Below, in pieces: positions 20,409 through 28,177 of a stretch of 64,000 bases of DNA (the stretch's first letter is position 1; each line of letters opens with the position of its first letter). The notes under the pieces are model-generated. The model worked only from the letters and a program-made list of their open reading frames with translations. It was not told where the DNA came from and did no database searches. The translations under genes and the position numbers were made by a program. The DNA comes from Paludibacteraceae bacterium. GTDB taxonomy: Bacteria > Bacteroidota > Bacteroidia > Bacteroidales > Paludibacteraceae. Location of the stretch: NCBI GenBank assembly GCA_024401455.1, contig JAKSLA010000001.1, positions 44,262 through 108,261 of the forward strand, given 5' to 3'.

Positions 20409-20888
20409 ATGATTGTCATTCGAGAAATACAAGCAACCGACAACCGAGAGTTGGCAAATTTGGTTCGTTCGGTTTTCGAAGAATTGCAATTGCCACTCAC
20501 ACATTCGGTGTACGACGATCCACAAACCAATCGTCTGTACGAAGTGTTCCGAACAAGAAAATCAGGTTATTTCGTGGCAGAAGAAGACGGGGTTTTGTTA
20601 GGAGGATGTGGTTACTACCCTACCGAAGGATTACCAGACGGGTGCGCCGAGTTAGTAAAATACTATTTCAAGCCTATGGCCCGAGGCAAAGGGTTAGGAA
20701 GCATTTTGCTGAAAAAGGTAATAGATAAAGCAAAAACGGAAGGCTACACCCACCTCTATATCGAAAGCTTTCCTCAGTGTGGAAATGCTGTTGCCATTTA
20801 CGAGAAATATGGATTTACCCATTTATCTACTCGGTTGGGAAACTCAGGGCACACGGCAACCACCATACACATGATTAAAGAACTTTAG
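20409..20888 (+). CDS. GNAT-family N-acetyltransferase
   Basis: Starting at the ATG at 20409 gives 159 residues; an upstream in-frame ATG at 20352 lies inside the preceding terminator and is rejected. The start MIVIREIQATDNRELANLVR is typical of GNAT enzymes, and the acetyl-CoA binding motif MARGKGLGSILLKKVIDKAK (residues ~95-114) has the expected R/QxxGxG/A core, followed by LYIESFPQCGNAVAIYEKYGFT. It would transfer an acetyl group to an unknown amine. It is close to putative acetyltransferases of the PhnO/RimI type. It appears to stand alone between a terminator and the next promoter at ~20951. Confidence 0.88.
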   Translation: MIVIREIQATDNRELANLVRSVFEELQLPLTHSVYDDPQTNRLYEVFRTRKSGYFVAEEDGVLLGGCGYYPTEGLPDGCAELVKYYFKPMARGKGLGSILLKKVIDKAKTEGYTHLYIESFPQCGNAVAIYEKYGFTHLSTRLGNSGHTATTIHMIKEL

Positions 20889-20950
20889 GAAAAATCGGAC
20901 AAAATAAAAATGACAGAGTCCGATCAAAAAAAGCAAAACCTAAAAACAGG

Positions 20951-20981
20951 TTTACATTTCAATAAAAAAGCAGTAGTTTTG
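20951..20981 (+). promoter_or_regulatory. Promoter for the UDG-like/small-protein pair
   Basis: TTTA (20951-20954) and TAGTTTTG (20974-20981) separated by 19 bp, 30 bp before the next start codon. The -7 box matches TAnnTTTG exactly. Confidence 0.65.
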
Positions 20982-21010
20982 TAAACAAATAAAAAAATAT
21001 AGCACCACCT

Positions 21011-22147
21011 ATGAACTTGGACAACTGGGCAAAACAAACCCTACAATTTTATTTGGGTATAGTGAAAGAAGTAGGAGAAGCAAATGCCGTTTCTTTCTAC
21101 AACCAAAGCAAACTATATGAAGGGTTTAATCCTTCTTTATTAGTTATTGGCTATAATCCTGGAGCAGGTTGCTATTTCAAGAATTGGGAATTAAAGGATA
21201 GACTTAATGACGATTACCTCTTAAAAGGCAACGTTTCCTATTGGTCATTGAATGATGAGGACTGGCTACAAATGTACAAGTCAAATTGGGACATCTGGAA
21301 GAAGACACACAAGATGCTATCCTATGCAGGCAAAGGCGCGTTCCTTGAGGACTTAAAGAATTTCGCTTTCACAAACATGGTATTCTTCGGCACAGAGACC
21401 GAAGCAGAAATACCCCAAGCAATTAGCCAGTACGCGGCCGACTGTGCTCGTTGGACGCTTAAACTCGTTCCTTTGCTAAAACCCAAAGTAATCCTTCTTA
21501 ATGGTTGCGGGAAACTCTACGAAAAGGCCACAGGCAATAAACTCTCTGACCTCGTAGCAGGCAGCATCTCTTATTATACAGAAGCGGGATCGCTCTATCT
21601 CGCCATAAAACATACAGCCTTCAAATACACCAACGAAGAGATGAAGCTGATAGGAAAAGTCATAGGCTATTCACTTAACGACAACCCCATTGTTTCTCCA
21701 GAAATCATCAATCAATTATATAATAAAGATGTCGAGGCATACGTCCGCAGAGTATCAGAACAAAAAGCAAAATTCCTCAGCGACAAAGCGTATAGGCAGC
21801 AGCGCGCCAAAGAGATAATGACACTTTTCGAAAAAAATTATACTTATAGCGAGTCGCCCGAAGGAGAAGGCAGGAAACCCCGCAATCGAGGACTTTATCT
21901 CTTTGAGAAGCAAGTAGAGGTCTATACCAATGACACGAAAGACGAACTACTTCAGTTCTTTTTTGATCCCGAAAGGATAGACATAAGTGGAGATGTCTTT
22001 AAATCGGCCCATAGTGAAATAAAAAAAGCATATCAATGCAAAGTCGAGGGTTCAAAACTCTCTATAGGAGTTGGAAAATCAGAACTCTCCATTGATGCTG
22101 TCATTAATATCATGCGAATTATAAAAGGAATAGTAACCCAAGAGTAA
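21011..22147 (+). CDS. Protein with N-terminal uracil-DNA-glycosylase-like fold and unknown C-terminal domain
   Basis: A 378-residue soluble protein. Residues ~1-225 show the pattern of UDG superfamily members: LLVIGYNPGAGC (~43-54; compare the GxNPG loop of that superfamily), FAFTNMVFFGTE (~120-131), KPKVILLNGCGKLYEK (~156-171) and a late His segment LYLAIKHTAFKY (~195-206). The catalytic details differ from classical UDGs, so activity on uracil is uncertain. Residues ~230-378 are charged and helical with no recognised domain. A small gene follows after 4 bp and is probably co-translated. The fold call is an inference from motifs only; an alternative is an unrelated Rossmann-like protein. 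Confidence 0.55.
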   Translation: MNLDNWAKQTLQFYLGIVKEVGEANAVSFYNQSKLYEGFNPSLLVIGYNPGAGCYFKNWELKDRLNDDYLLKGNVSYWSLNDEDWLQMYKSNWDIWKKTHKMLSYAGKGAFLEDLKNFAFTNMVFFGTETEAEIPQAISQYAADCARWTLKLVPLLKPKVILLNGCGKLYEKATGNKLSDLVAGSISYYTEAGSLYLAIKHTAFKYTNEEMKLIGKVIGYSLNDNPIVSPEIINQLYNKDVEAYVRRVSEQKAKFLSDKAYRQQRAKEIMTLFEKNYTYSESPEGEGRKPRNRGLYLFEKQVEVYTNDTKDELLQFFFDPERIDISGDVFKSAHSEIKKAYQCKVEGSKLSIGVGKSELSIDAVINIMRIIKGIVTQE

Positions 22148-22151
22148 TAAA

Positions 22152-22403
22152 ATGACAAGAGAACAACTCTGCGAAATCATTTCATCTCTCGCAACGAATG
22201 AAGACAATTTTTCACAATACGCATATCAGCATATCAAAGAATCATTAAATGAATGGGATGACAATATTGGTTTCGACAAACATTTAGGGGGTTTATCAAT
22301 GGAAGATGAGAATATCGCCATCAACTATGATGCCTACTGGCTTTTCAAATGCAAAGACGAGCCGGAAGTAAAATCCTTGCTCAAGATGTGGTATGATAAG
22401 TAA
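22152..22403 (+). CDS. Small acidic hypothetical protein, partner of the UDG-like gene
   Basis: 83 residues, rich in Glu/Asp, with a helical N-terminus (REQLCEIISSLATNEDN) and the segment NYDAYWLFKCKDEPEVKSLL. No family is recognised. The start lies 4 bp after the stop of the UDG-like gene, so the two are almost certainly expressed together and may act together, for example as enzyme and inhibitor or as a two-subunit protein. Confidence 0.6.
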   Translation: MTREQLCEIISSLATNEDNFSQYAYQHIKESLNEWDDNIGFDKHLGGLSMEDENIAINYDAYWLFKCKDEPEVKSLLKMWYDK

Positions 22404-22660
22404 TTTTAAAAATAATGAGTCAATCAATCCGTCACTCCACAAGGCAATGTCGCCACTTTATGGGAATATCTGGAGAGGCCCTATGCATAGAAATGCCATA
22501 TCGTCACATATATAGTACAAGCAACATTCCCAAGGCATCCGAAACAAGAAATATGGTTATCCATTAAACAGCACTAAAAATCAAATTTGACATTTACATA
22601 ACATTCAGGAAATAGTTCATATTTCGATTATAATTTCCAAGTAAACTTCCCCCTTTCCAA
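22404..22660. other. Intergenic, no gene seen
   Basis: Between the small acidic protein gene and the first sRNA regulatory region. No open frame of interest, clear terminator or promoter was found. Confidence 0.4.
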
Positions 22661-22672
22661 CGACGTTTTCAC

Positions 22673-22692
22673 TGAACATTTCACTGAACATT
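22673..22692 (+). promoter_or_regulatory. Paired direct repeats upstream of sRNA copy A
   Basis: TGAACATT at 22673-22680 and 22685-22692 (12-bp period). The second repeat starts 73 bp before the -7 box, the same geometry as in copies B and C. Hexamers with 12-bp period resemble binding sites of OmpR/PhoB-type response regulators. Confidence 0.55.
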
Positions 22693-22770
22693 TTGCAAAA
22701 AAAGTTAGATGCGAACCATTTCGGTAGGAATGTGAATTAAAATGGCGAAGGAAGAGATAACTTTGTATCA

Positions 22771-22904
22771 AAGAAAAGAACAAAGGACAACTGCAAAAGT
22801 TGGTTGGTCACTATAGGTATAAATGTTTTTATAAGATAGCCGTTAGGGCTATCTGAGAGTAAAGGAGGCAATGTCTGTAAAGACAAAGTCTCCTTCTTCT
22901 TTTA
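22771..22904 (+). ncRNA. Small RNA, tandem family copy A
   Basis: Promoter: GTGAATT (22732-22738), 19 bp, TAACTTTG (22758-22765). The predicted RNA starts near 22771. It has a 5' hairpin CAACT/AGTTG (22788-22792/22798-22802), the shared core GGTCACTAT (22806-22814) and TATAAATG (22818-22825), a second hairpin AGATAGCC/GGCTATCT (22834-22841/22847-22854), and a terminator hairpin AAGGAG...CTCCTT (22862-22895) ending in a pyrimidine-rich tail. No open frame is present. Same architecture as copies B and C, with different stem sequences that keep base pairing. Confidence 0.8.
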
Positions 22905-23033
22905 TAGGCATTTCACGCCATATTGAGGTCGTTTCAAGCACGAAAACAAAAAAGTCCCATATAGAGTCTTTCCCGATGCTTTACAAACAAACTATAATCG
23001 TTTGCCTTTCCGCCCAAAATCGAAGGAGAAGAA

Positions 23034-23053
23034 TGAACATTTGATTGAACATT
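23034..23053 (+). promoter_or_regulatory. Paired direct repeats upstream of sRNA copy B
   Basis: TGAACATT at 23034-23041 and 23046-23053 (12-bp period), 74 bp before the -7 box of copy B. Confidence 0.55.
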
Positions 23054-23132
23054 TTATAGAAAAACGACGGATGCTAATCCTTTCTCACTTTATGTGAAAC
23101 TAAAAAAACTTCTTTCACATAATTTTGTATCA

Positions 23133-23263
23133 AAGAAAAGAATAAAGGACAACGGCTAAGTTGTTGGTCACTATAAAGTATAAATGTCATTATGGAAATC
23201 CCATTGAATTCTATCTGAAGAAGAAGGGGGCGTGCTCAAAAGGCAACGTCCCCTTCTTCTTTG
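23133..23263 (+). ncRNA. Small RNA, tandem family copy B
   Basis: Promoter: GTGAAAC (23094-23100), 19 bp, TAATTTTG (23120-23127). Predicted start ~23133. 5' hairpin CAAC/GTTG (23150-23153/23160-23163), core GGTCACTAT (23166-23174) and TATAAATG, weak second hairpin ATGG/CCAT near 23192-23204, and a very strong terminator GAAGAAGGGG...CCCCTTCTTC (23217-23260) followed by TTT. The first 20 nt of the RNA are nearly identical to copy A. Confidence 0.8.
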
Positions 23264-23297
23264 CCGCGATGTTTGCTCCAGGGTGGGAAAGGCACCA

Positions 23298-23322
23298 GGC
23301 GGGCACAAGGCACCGCCCCTAC
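23298..23322. repeat. 25-bp dispersed repeat, copy 1
   Basis: The 25 bp here (core GGGCACAAGGCACCGCCCC) are identical to 44387-44411. The core can fold as GGGCGGTGCC-type hairpin. Found in intergenic DNA in both places. Confidence 0.7.
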
Positions 23323-23396
23323 GCATCCGTTTCTTGTTCGCATTTTTCTATTTTTTGTCAAAAGTGTCTTTCTTCGATGAAAAGGGCAAAAATCAC

Positions 23397-23416
23397 TTAA
23401 CATCAGGCTTAACATT
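23397..23416 (+). promoter_or_regulatory. Paired direct repeats upstream of sRNA copy C
   Basis: TTAACAT at 23397-23403 and TTAACATT at 23409-23416 (12-bp period), 73 bp before the -7 box of copy C. This version is identical in hexamer to the TTAACA half-sites of PhoP-type response-regulator boxes. Confidence 0.55.
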
Positions 23417-23494
23417 AATCCAAATCAAGTCTATGTTAAGCATTCATCTAAAGATGTGAATTATGGGCACGAAAGATTTCATAGTTTTGCAATG

Positions 23495-23641
23495 AAAGAA
23501 GAACGATGGTATAATCGTTGTTCGGTCACTATTCAAATATAAGTGTTTTATGGTTCAAACATCTATCGGAAATCGATCTAATTAACCCAAACCTAAACAA
23601 GGATCTATTTAAGGGGGGCCGATGGTCCCCTTTTTCTTTTC
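23495..23641 (+). ncRNA. Small RNA, tandem family copy C
   Basis: Promoter: GTGAATT (23456-23462), 19 bp, TAGTTTTG (23482-23489). Predicted start ~23495. 5' hairpin AACGAT/ATCGTT (23502-23507/23514-23519), core GGTCACTAT (23524-23532) and TATAAGTG, second hairpin ATCG/CGAT (~23563-23576), terminator AAGGGG/CCCCTT (23611-23632) and a T-rich tail. The 5' stem shares no sequence with copies A and B but pairs perfectly. It ends ~45 bp before the promoter of the AraC-type gene. Confidence 0.75.
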
Positions 23642-23686
23642 TGAAAAAATATAGTCAACCCTACAAAAAAATCGGACAACTTAATT

Positions 23687-23694
23687 TATATTTG
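23687..23694 (+). promoter_or_regulatory. -7 element for the AraC-type regulator
   Basis: TATATTTG matches TAnnTTTG and lies 25 bp before the ATG at 23719. It supports that start over the longer in-frame reading from 23518, which would run through the sRNA terminator. Confidence 0.6.
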
Positions 23695-23718
23695 CATAGA
23701 AGAAGAAATTGCAAAATA

Positions 23719-24825
23719 ATGTCAACTAATAAAACACTATATATCATACTCATATCATTACCTATCGCTATCGTTGCGATAGCCTACTGCATCATGAGAA
23801 AGCCCACCATTAACGTTCTGGACGATGAAGTGTACCAGTTGGAGATGTGGGACCTTCCTATGGCAAAAGGATTGGCTACGACCAACCTCACTTGTCATGA
23901 TAAGGGCGTAACATTTAACTTCACGCTTTCCGACCAAATTCCCCAACCTTACGCAGGGCTCAGCGTGGCCAACAAGCAATCGGCGCTTTTCTCCCTACTC
24001 GATTACGAAATCATATTGAAAGTCCACAGCGAAGAGAATGTACCGCTCATTTTCCGTGTCAACAAATTCATAAAGGACTATACCCAAGAAGGGCAATGGG
24101 ACACTTACCTACTCTGTTCCAAGACCGAGAGCGTAACCAAAGGCGAAAACACAATCACGTTGAAGACCAAAGACATCAACGAAACGCCGAATTGGTGGTA
24201 TGCCATCAATAAGGCATGGGAGAAAAAAGCGGAAAAGCACGCAGAAAAAGCAGACGTCAACGAACTGACGCTCATATTTGAAAACGGATGTCCTGTCGGC
24301 AAAGAGATTTCCATAGACATACAAGAGTTCAAACTCGTCTATGATTCTTGGGGATTTCTCAAGTACATGTGGATAGTCATCCTCTACTACATTGCATTAG
24401 CCACATTCATCTTCATTCAAAAGATAAAGAAAAAGAACGAAGTCAAATATGTCGTCGTTCCGATCAAGGAGACTGAAAAGCAAGCCGCCCAAACGGCGAC
24501 ACAAGATGTGGACATCGTATCCTTCATCGGCGAGAACTACCCGAATCCGGACTTTAAAGTGAGTGATGTGGCCAACCACTTCAAACTGACAGAAAACGAA
24601 GTTTCGGACATTCTAAAGGCTTATTGCGACAAATCGTTCCGTCAATACCTCAACCAGATTCGTATGGAAGAGGCAAAGCGTCTATTGAAAGACAGCAAGC
24701 AACAAATTTCGAGCATCGCCTTCTCCGTTGGCTACAACAACGTGCAACACTTCAACCGCGTGTTCAAAGAATATACAGGCGTATCCCCTACCGTATTCAA
24801 GAGTGAAGACAAAGGATGCGAATAA
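23719..24825 (+). CDS. Membrane-spanning AraC-type transcriptional regulator with periplasmic sensor domain
   Basis: From the ATG at 23719 the protein has 368 residues. Residues ~6-26 are a transmembrane helix, ~30-225 an extracytoplasmic all-beta-looking domain of unknown ligand, ~226-250 a second membrane helix (MWIVILYYIALATFIFIQ), and ~285-365 a cytoplasmic AraC HTH domain with both helix-turn-helix units: FKVSDVANHFKLTENEVSD and ISSIAFSVGYNNVQHFNRVF. It is therefore a one-component sensor that couples a periplasmic signal to DNA binding, without histidine kinase or receiver domains. It is encoded directly after the three small RNA genes and before a small repeat protein, both of which are candidate targets. 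The longer upstream frame is rejected because it crosses sRNA copy C. Confidence 0.85.
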   Translation: MSTNKTLYIILISLPIAIVAIAYCIMRKPTINVLDDEVYQLEMWDLPMAKGLATTNLTCHDKGVTFNFTLSDQIPQPYAGLSVANKQSALFSLLDYEIILKVHSEENVPLIFRVNKFIKDYTQEGQWDTYLLCSKTESVTKGENTITLKTKDINETPNWWYAINKAWEKKAEKHAEKADVNELTLIFENGCPVGKEISIDIQEFKLVYDSWGFLKYMWIVILYYIALATFIFIQKIKKKNEVKYVVVPIKETEKQAAQTATQDVDIVSFIGENYPNPDFKVSDVANHFKLTENEVSDILKAYCDKSFRQYLNQIRMEEAKRLLKDSKQQISSIAFSVGYNNVQHFNRVFKEYTGVSPTVFKSEDKGCE

Positions 24826-24856
24826 TTTAATTCATCATTAAAAATTAATAAACACT

Positions 24857-25096
24857 ATGCGTAAAGAAGATTTATCAAAGTTCAAAGGGAAGAAGGTCAC
24901 TTTTAAGAAAGTATCTTCATTTCCAGACATCAAAATTCAATTCGTGACTTCATTCCCAGACTACAAGATCAAAGCAGCCGACAGCAAGTCGTTTGCCGTT
25001 TCTGATGTCATCAAATACCAAGAAGTGACTTCATTCCCTGATGTCAAGTTGCAAAAAGTAACCAGTTTTGAAGACATTCAAATCTATTTTGAATAG
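24857..25096 (+). CDS. Small protein of tandem SFPD repeats
   Basis: 79 residues made almost entirely of a ~10-12 residue unit with consensus hxxVTSFPDhKhx (VSSFPDIKIQF, VTSFPDYKIKA, VTSFPDVKLQK, VTSFEDIQIYF, plus a degenerate DSKSFAVSDV). Alternating hydrophobics suggest a tiny beta-solenoid or beta-stack. It resembles small Bacteroidetes repeat proteins of unknown function such as DUF6150, but this is a guess. There is no signal peptide. It follows the AraC-type gene by 31 bp and ends at a terminator, so it is probably co-transcribed with it. Confidence 0.75.
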   Translation: MRKEDLSKFKGKKVTFKKVSSFPDIKIQFVTSFPDYKIKAADSKSFAVSDVIKYQEVTSFPDVKLQKVTSFEDIQIYFE

Positions 25097-25123
25097 GTAA
25101 TCATATGCGTACGGTATAATCAT

Positions 25124-25155
25124 AAAAGCATCGTCAAGATTGGCGATGCTTTTCA
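25124..25155. terminator. Bidirectional intrinsic terminator
   Basis: AAAAGCATCG / CGATGCTTTT with a 10-nt loop. It has T-runs on both strands and separates the SFPD-repeat gene (plus) from the Rpn-family gene (minus). Confidence 0.85.
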
Positions 25156-25177
25156 ATTTATACTATAGTGTTGCTAT

Positions 25178-26032
25178 TTATAATCTTTCAATTTCACTAA
25201 TAGACAAACCTGTAACCTTCGATATAATTAACGAATCAACACCCAGTTTTTTCATCTCAATAGCATTTTCGACGTTTGCCTCAGCACGTCCTTCCTCCCG
25301 GCCTTCTGCTCGGCCTTCAACCTTAGCACTTTCTATTGTAGCATAGTAGTCCCTACTACGACGTAAGGCTGAATCGTATAGTTTGCGATCCTCAGGGTCC
25401 ATAGCATAGTAGTCTGAAAGAGTTTCCAGGTATGCAAAAATGTTGTTCTTGTCTTTAAAAGGCATTACTGTCATATCTTCCATGTTTTTAATGTTGTAAA
25501 TCCATTGGTCTAATGTTGTTTCGCAATTAGACTGTAATTTGTTGAATGCGTGCATGTCTATGGTGATTGCCCTTACCTTGTCGGTGAATGGCTTAGCATT
25601 AACGCCTTCTTTTAGTTGGGCCTTCGAATACAAAGATATATCGTCAATTATATGATCGTCGTTTGCGATGCTGAAATTCATAAAATAGACTCCATAAACA
25701 GGCATTAACTTGTAATTCCAATCATCACCTCTCATGCCTTGGCCTGCAATTGCTCTCGACATATAGTACAATATTCTGTCGCGGAAATACAATTGGCTAC
25801 GGCACTGCATCTCTACTATGAATTCATGCCCAGCATCTGTCTTGCAGAACAAATCGTAAATAATGTTGCGCTCATCGCCCGGTAAAGCCTCCTGTTCTTT
25901 GTCGAGATATTCCAAATCTCTGATGACGAACTCACCTTCGAACAAAGAATTCAGGAAACTAAGCATAATCTGCTTGTCTCCAAAAATACGTTTGAAACCA
26001 ACATCGGTTAAAGGATTAATAAACTTTGCCAT
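25178..26032 (-). CDS. Rpn-family PD-(D/E)XK nuclease / putative transposase, intact copy
   Basis: A 284-residue protein with the standard start MAKFINPLTDVGFKRIFGDK and LLSFLN-like segment, the PD-(D/E)XK core (IYDLFCKTDAGHEFIVEMQ, residues ~58-76, with Asp and Glu-x-Gln), and the family's tail of charged Gly-rich repeats (EGRAEGREEGRAEAN) ending in ITGLSISEIERL-like sequence. Members are widespread in Bacteroidetes; E. coli Rpn proteins promote RecA-independent recombination. A -7 box TATGTTTG lies on the minus strand at 26050-26057, ~20 bp upstream of the ATG, so it appears to be transcribed alone. It serves as the reference for the truncated relative at 4011-4691. Confidence 0.88.
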   Translation of the reverse strand: MAKFINPLTDVGFKRIFGDKQIMLSFLNSLFEGEFVIRDLEYLDKEQEALPGDERNIIYDLFCKTDAGHEFIVEMQCRSQLYFRDRILYYMSRAIAGQGMRGDDWNYKLMPVYGVYFMNFSIANDDHIIDDISLYSKAQLKEGVNAKPFTDKVRAITIDMHAFNKLQSNCETTLDQWIYNIKNMEDMTVMPFKDKNNIFAYLETLSDYYAMDPEDRKLYDSALRRSRDYYATIESAKVEGRAEGREEGRAEANVENAIEMKKLGVDSLIISKVTGLSISEIERL

Positions 26033-26183
26033 AACAGATTCATTTTATGCAAACATAATCATTTTTAGCGAGATAATAAAATTCCGCTTGCGACTTTTCC
26101 TTTTCTGTTTTTATTGCAAACTTAACTATCTTATTAAATGCCTCCTTTTCGTTGAATTGCCAGTTCCATAAATTCTTATTCGA

Positions 26184-26229
26184 CAAAAAAAGCCTATACT
26201 CAAAAGGTTGTACCATTTGAGCATAGGCT
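26184..26229 (-). terminator. Intrinsic terminator of the dcw operon
   Basis: Minus-strand stem AGCCTATGCTCAAA / TTTGAGTATAGGCT (one mismatch) followed by seven T residues. A smaller hairpin GTCGGA/TCCGAC lies just upstream at ~26269-26287. It ends the long minus-strand dcw transcript after the YqeY-like gene. Confidence 0.9.
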
Positions 26230-26308
26230 AAAACAATACGGATGCTTACCTATCCGCTGCGAGTATTAGTCGGAGTAGTGATCCGACACTACATCAATTC
26301 AAAATTCT

Positions 26309-26758
26309 TCAGGCGAGCAATGACTTCACCTTCTCTGAAATCGCCTTACCATCTGCACGGCCAGCCAACTTCTTAGAAGCAACACCCATCACTTTGCCCA
26401 TCTCTTTGGCAGACGTTGCGCCCACTTCAGCAATAATAGCCTTCACCTCAGCCGTAAGTTCCTCGTCGGACATTTGCTTAGGCAAATACTTCTCGATGAC
26501 AGCCAACTCAGCCAACTCATTTTCGGCCAAATCCGCACGATTTTGCTGCGTAAAGATATCGGCAGAATCCTTACGTTGTTTGCACATCTTTTGGATGATT
26601 TTAATGGCTTGCTCGTCCGATAGTTCACCATCGTTTCCTTTCGCCGTTTTAGCCTCAAGGAACTCCTTTTTAACGCCACGCAAGGCCTCCAATCTCACCT
26701 TGTCCTTAGCAAGCATTGCTTGCTTAATATCCTCACTTATTTGATCAAATAATGCCAT
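26309..26758 (-). CDS. GatB/YqeY domain protein
   Basis: A 149-residue soluble helical protein of the YqeY family: MALFDQISEDIKQAMLAKDK, then ALRGVKKEFLEAK and the C-terminal AKEMGKVMGVASKKLAGRADGKAISEKVKSLL, which matches the tRNA-binding tail domain of GatB. YqeY proteins are thought to assist tRNA-dependent amidation, but the exact role is unknown. It is the last gene of the dcw transcript, 24 bp after ftsZ, an arrangement typical of Bacteroidetes. Confidence 0.92.
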   Translation of the reverse strand: MALFDQISEDIKQAMLAKDKVRLEALRGVKKEFLEAKTAKGNDGELSDEQAIKIIQKMCKQRKDSADIFTQQNRADLAENELAELAVIEKYLPKQMSDEELTAEVKAIIAEVGATSAKEMGKVMGVASKKLAGRADGKAISEKVKSLLA

Positions 26759-26782
26759 AACACACTAATTTAGAAAACACAA

Positions 26783-28147
26783 TCAATCTACTTGATTATG
26801 GATAAAACTATTCGTATCCTTGATTTCGATAGAACCGCCATCACTGCTCAAAGAGAAAGTTGAGACTTCGCCACCGTCATAGATGCTCTTCTCTGGTGCC
26901 CTCTTACGCATATAGGCAGGTTGGGACTCTATTCTGTCACACATATCGTCCGATCCATCCAAAGAAATCGTACGGACGATTGGCTTCTCCTCCACAACTA
27001 CAGATGGAGCAGCCACGTTGGCTACAGATTGAGGAGTCGGTTTCGCGTTCTGACTTCTACCATAATAATCCTCGATGTTGACAATTGGCACTTGAGGGAT
27101 TACCGGTTGCTCCACCACCATTGGTTTGGGTTTAGCCTCCGCACACTTAGCCGATTCACGTCCATAACGCTCCTCGTCTGAAAGGTTGAAACCGGTAGCG
27201 ACGATGGTAACATTTACGGCATCGCCCAACGTATCGTCGTAAGTAATACCCCAGATTGTTTCCGTCTCGTCAGTATCAATTTGCTCCTCTATAAAGTTAG
27301 TGATAGACTGAAGCTCACTCACACCCAACTTATACTCTCTACTATAAGATATATTCAACAAAATGTTGCGAGCACCCTCAAGGTTAGTCCTTTGAAGGAG
27401 AGGTGAGTTCAAAGCTTCCTTGATGGCATCCACCGCACGATGGTCGCCACTGCAACGAGCAGCACCCATCACCGCATCGCCACTATCTTTCATCACCGTC
27501 TTCACGTCCTCCAAATCCACATTGATCGTTCCGTGAATAGTAATCAACTCGGCAATACCTTTTGCGGCAACCGCCAAAACATCATTAGCCTTATTGAATG
27601 CCATTTCAAGGTCCATATCAGCGTAAAGGTCGTTGATACGCTCCGTGTTGACCACCAAGATAGCATCCACATGCTTGCGCATCTCCTCTACGCCTTGAAT
27701 GGCCTTTCTGACACGTTTCTTGCCTTCAAAAAGGAATGGAATGGTAACAATACCAATGGTCAAAATGCCCATATCCTTTGCTGCCTGTGCAATGATTGGA
27801 GCAGCGCCCGTACCGGTTCCTCCTCCCATTCCTGCCGTGATGAAAACCATCTCGGTAGAGTCTTGCAAAACAGCTTGAATGTCAGCCAACGATTCAGTAG
27901 CAGCAATTGCGCCTACCTCCGGTTTATTTCCTGCACCAAGTCCCTTCTCGCCCAATTGTACCTTAATGGGAATAGGAGAAGCCTCCAATGCTTGCTTATC
28001 CGTGTTGCAAATAACGAAATCCACATCACAAATACCCTTATCGTACATGTGATTCACAGCGTTACCGCCTCCGCCTCCAACACCAATTACTTTAATAATC
28101 GGCTTTTGTTCTGAAAGGCCACTTAACTCGACATTTACACTTGCCAT
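26783..28147 (-). CDS. ftsZ: Cell division GTPase FtsZ
   Basis: A 454-residue tubulin homologue that polymerises into the cytokinetic ring. The N-terminal nucleotide-binding part has [17 protein letters not shown] (residues ~18-34), the tubulin signature [10 protein letters not shown] (~107-116) and the synergy-loop region. After ~residue 325 a long variable linker rich in Pro and Glu leads to a short conserved C-terminal segment for FtsA binding. It is followed by the YqeY gene and preceded by ftsA at 30 bp. Length is normal for Bacteroidetes, whose linkers are long. Confidence 0.98.
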   Translation of the reverse strand: MASVNVELSGLSEQKPIIKVIGVGGGGGNAVNHMYDKGICDVDFVICNTDKQALEASPIPIKVQLGEKGLGAGNKPEVGAIAATESLADIQAVLQDSTEMVFITAGMGGGTGTGAAPIIAQAAKDMGILTIGIVTIPFLFEGKKRVRKAIQGVEEMRKHVDAILVVNTERINDLYADMDLEMAFNKANDVLAVAAKGIAELITIHGTINVDLEDVKTVMKDSGDAVMGAARCSGDHRAVDAIKEALNSPLLQRTNLEGARNILLNISYSREYKLGVSELQSITNFIEEQIDTDETETIWGITYDDTLGDAVNVTIVATGFNLSDEERYGRESAKCAEAKPKPMVVEQPVIPQVPIVNIEDYYGRSQNAKPTPQSVANVAAPSVVVEEKPIVRTISLDGSDDMCDRIESQPAYMRKRAPEKSIYDGGEVSTFSLSSDGGSIEIKDTNSFIHNQVD

Positions 28148-28177
28148 ACTTATTCTATTTTATTTTTTTATTTCTTT

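Noticed and set aside
23518-23718. N-terminal extension of the AraC-type regulator
   Set aside because: It reads through sRNA copy C and its terminator; a -7 box just before 23719 supports the later start followed by a membrane helix.
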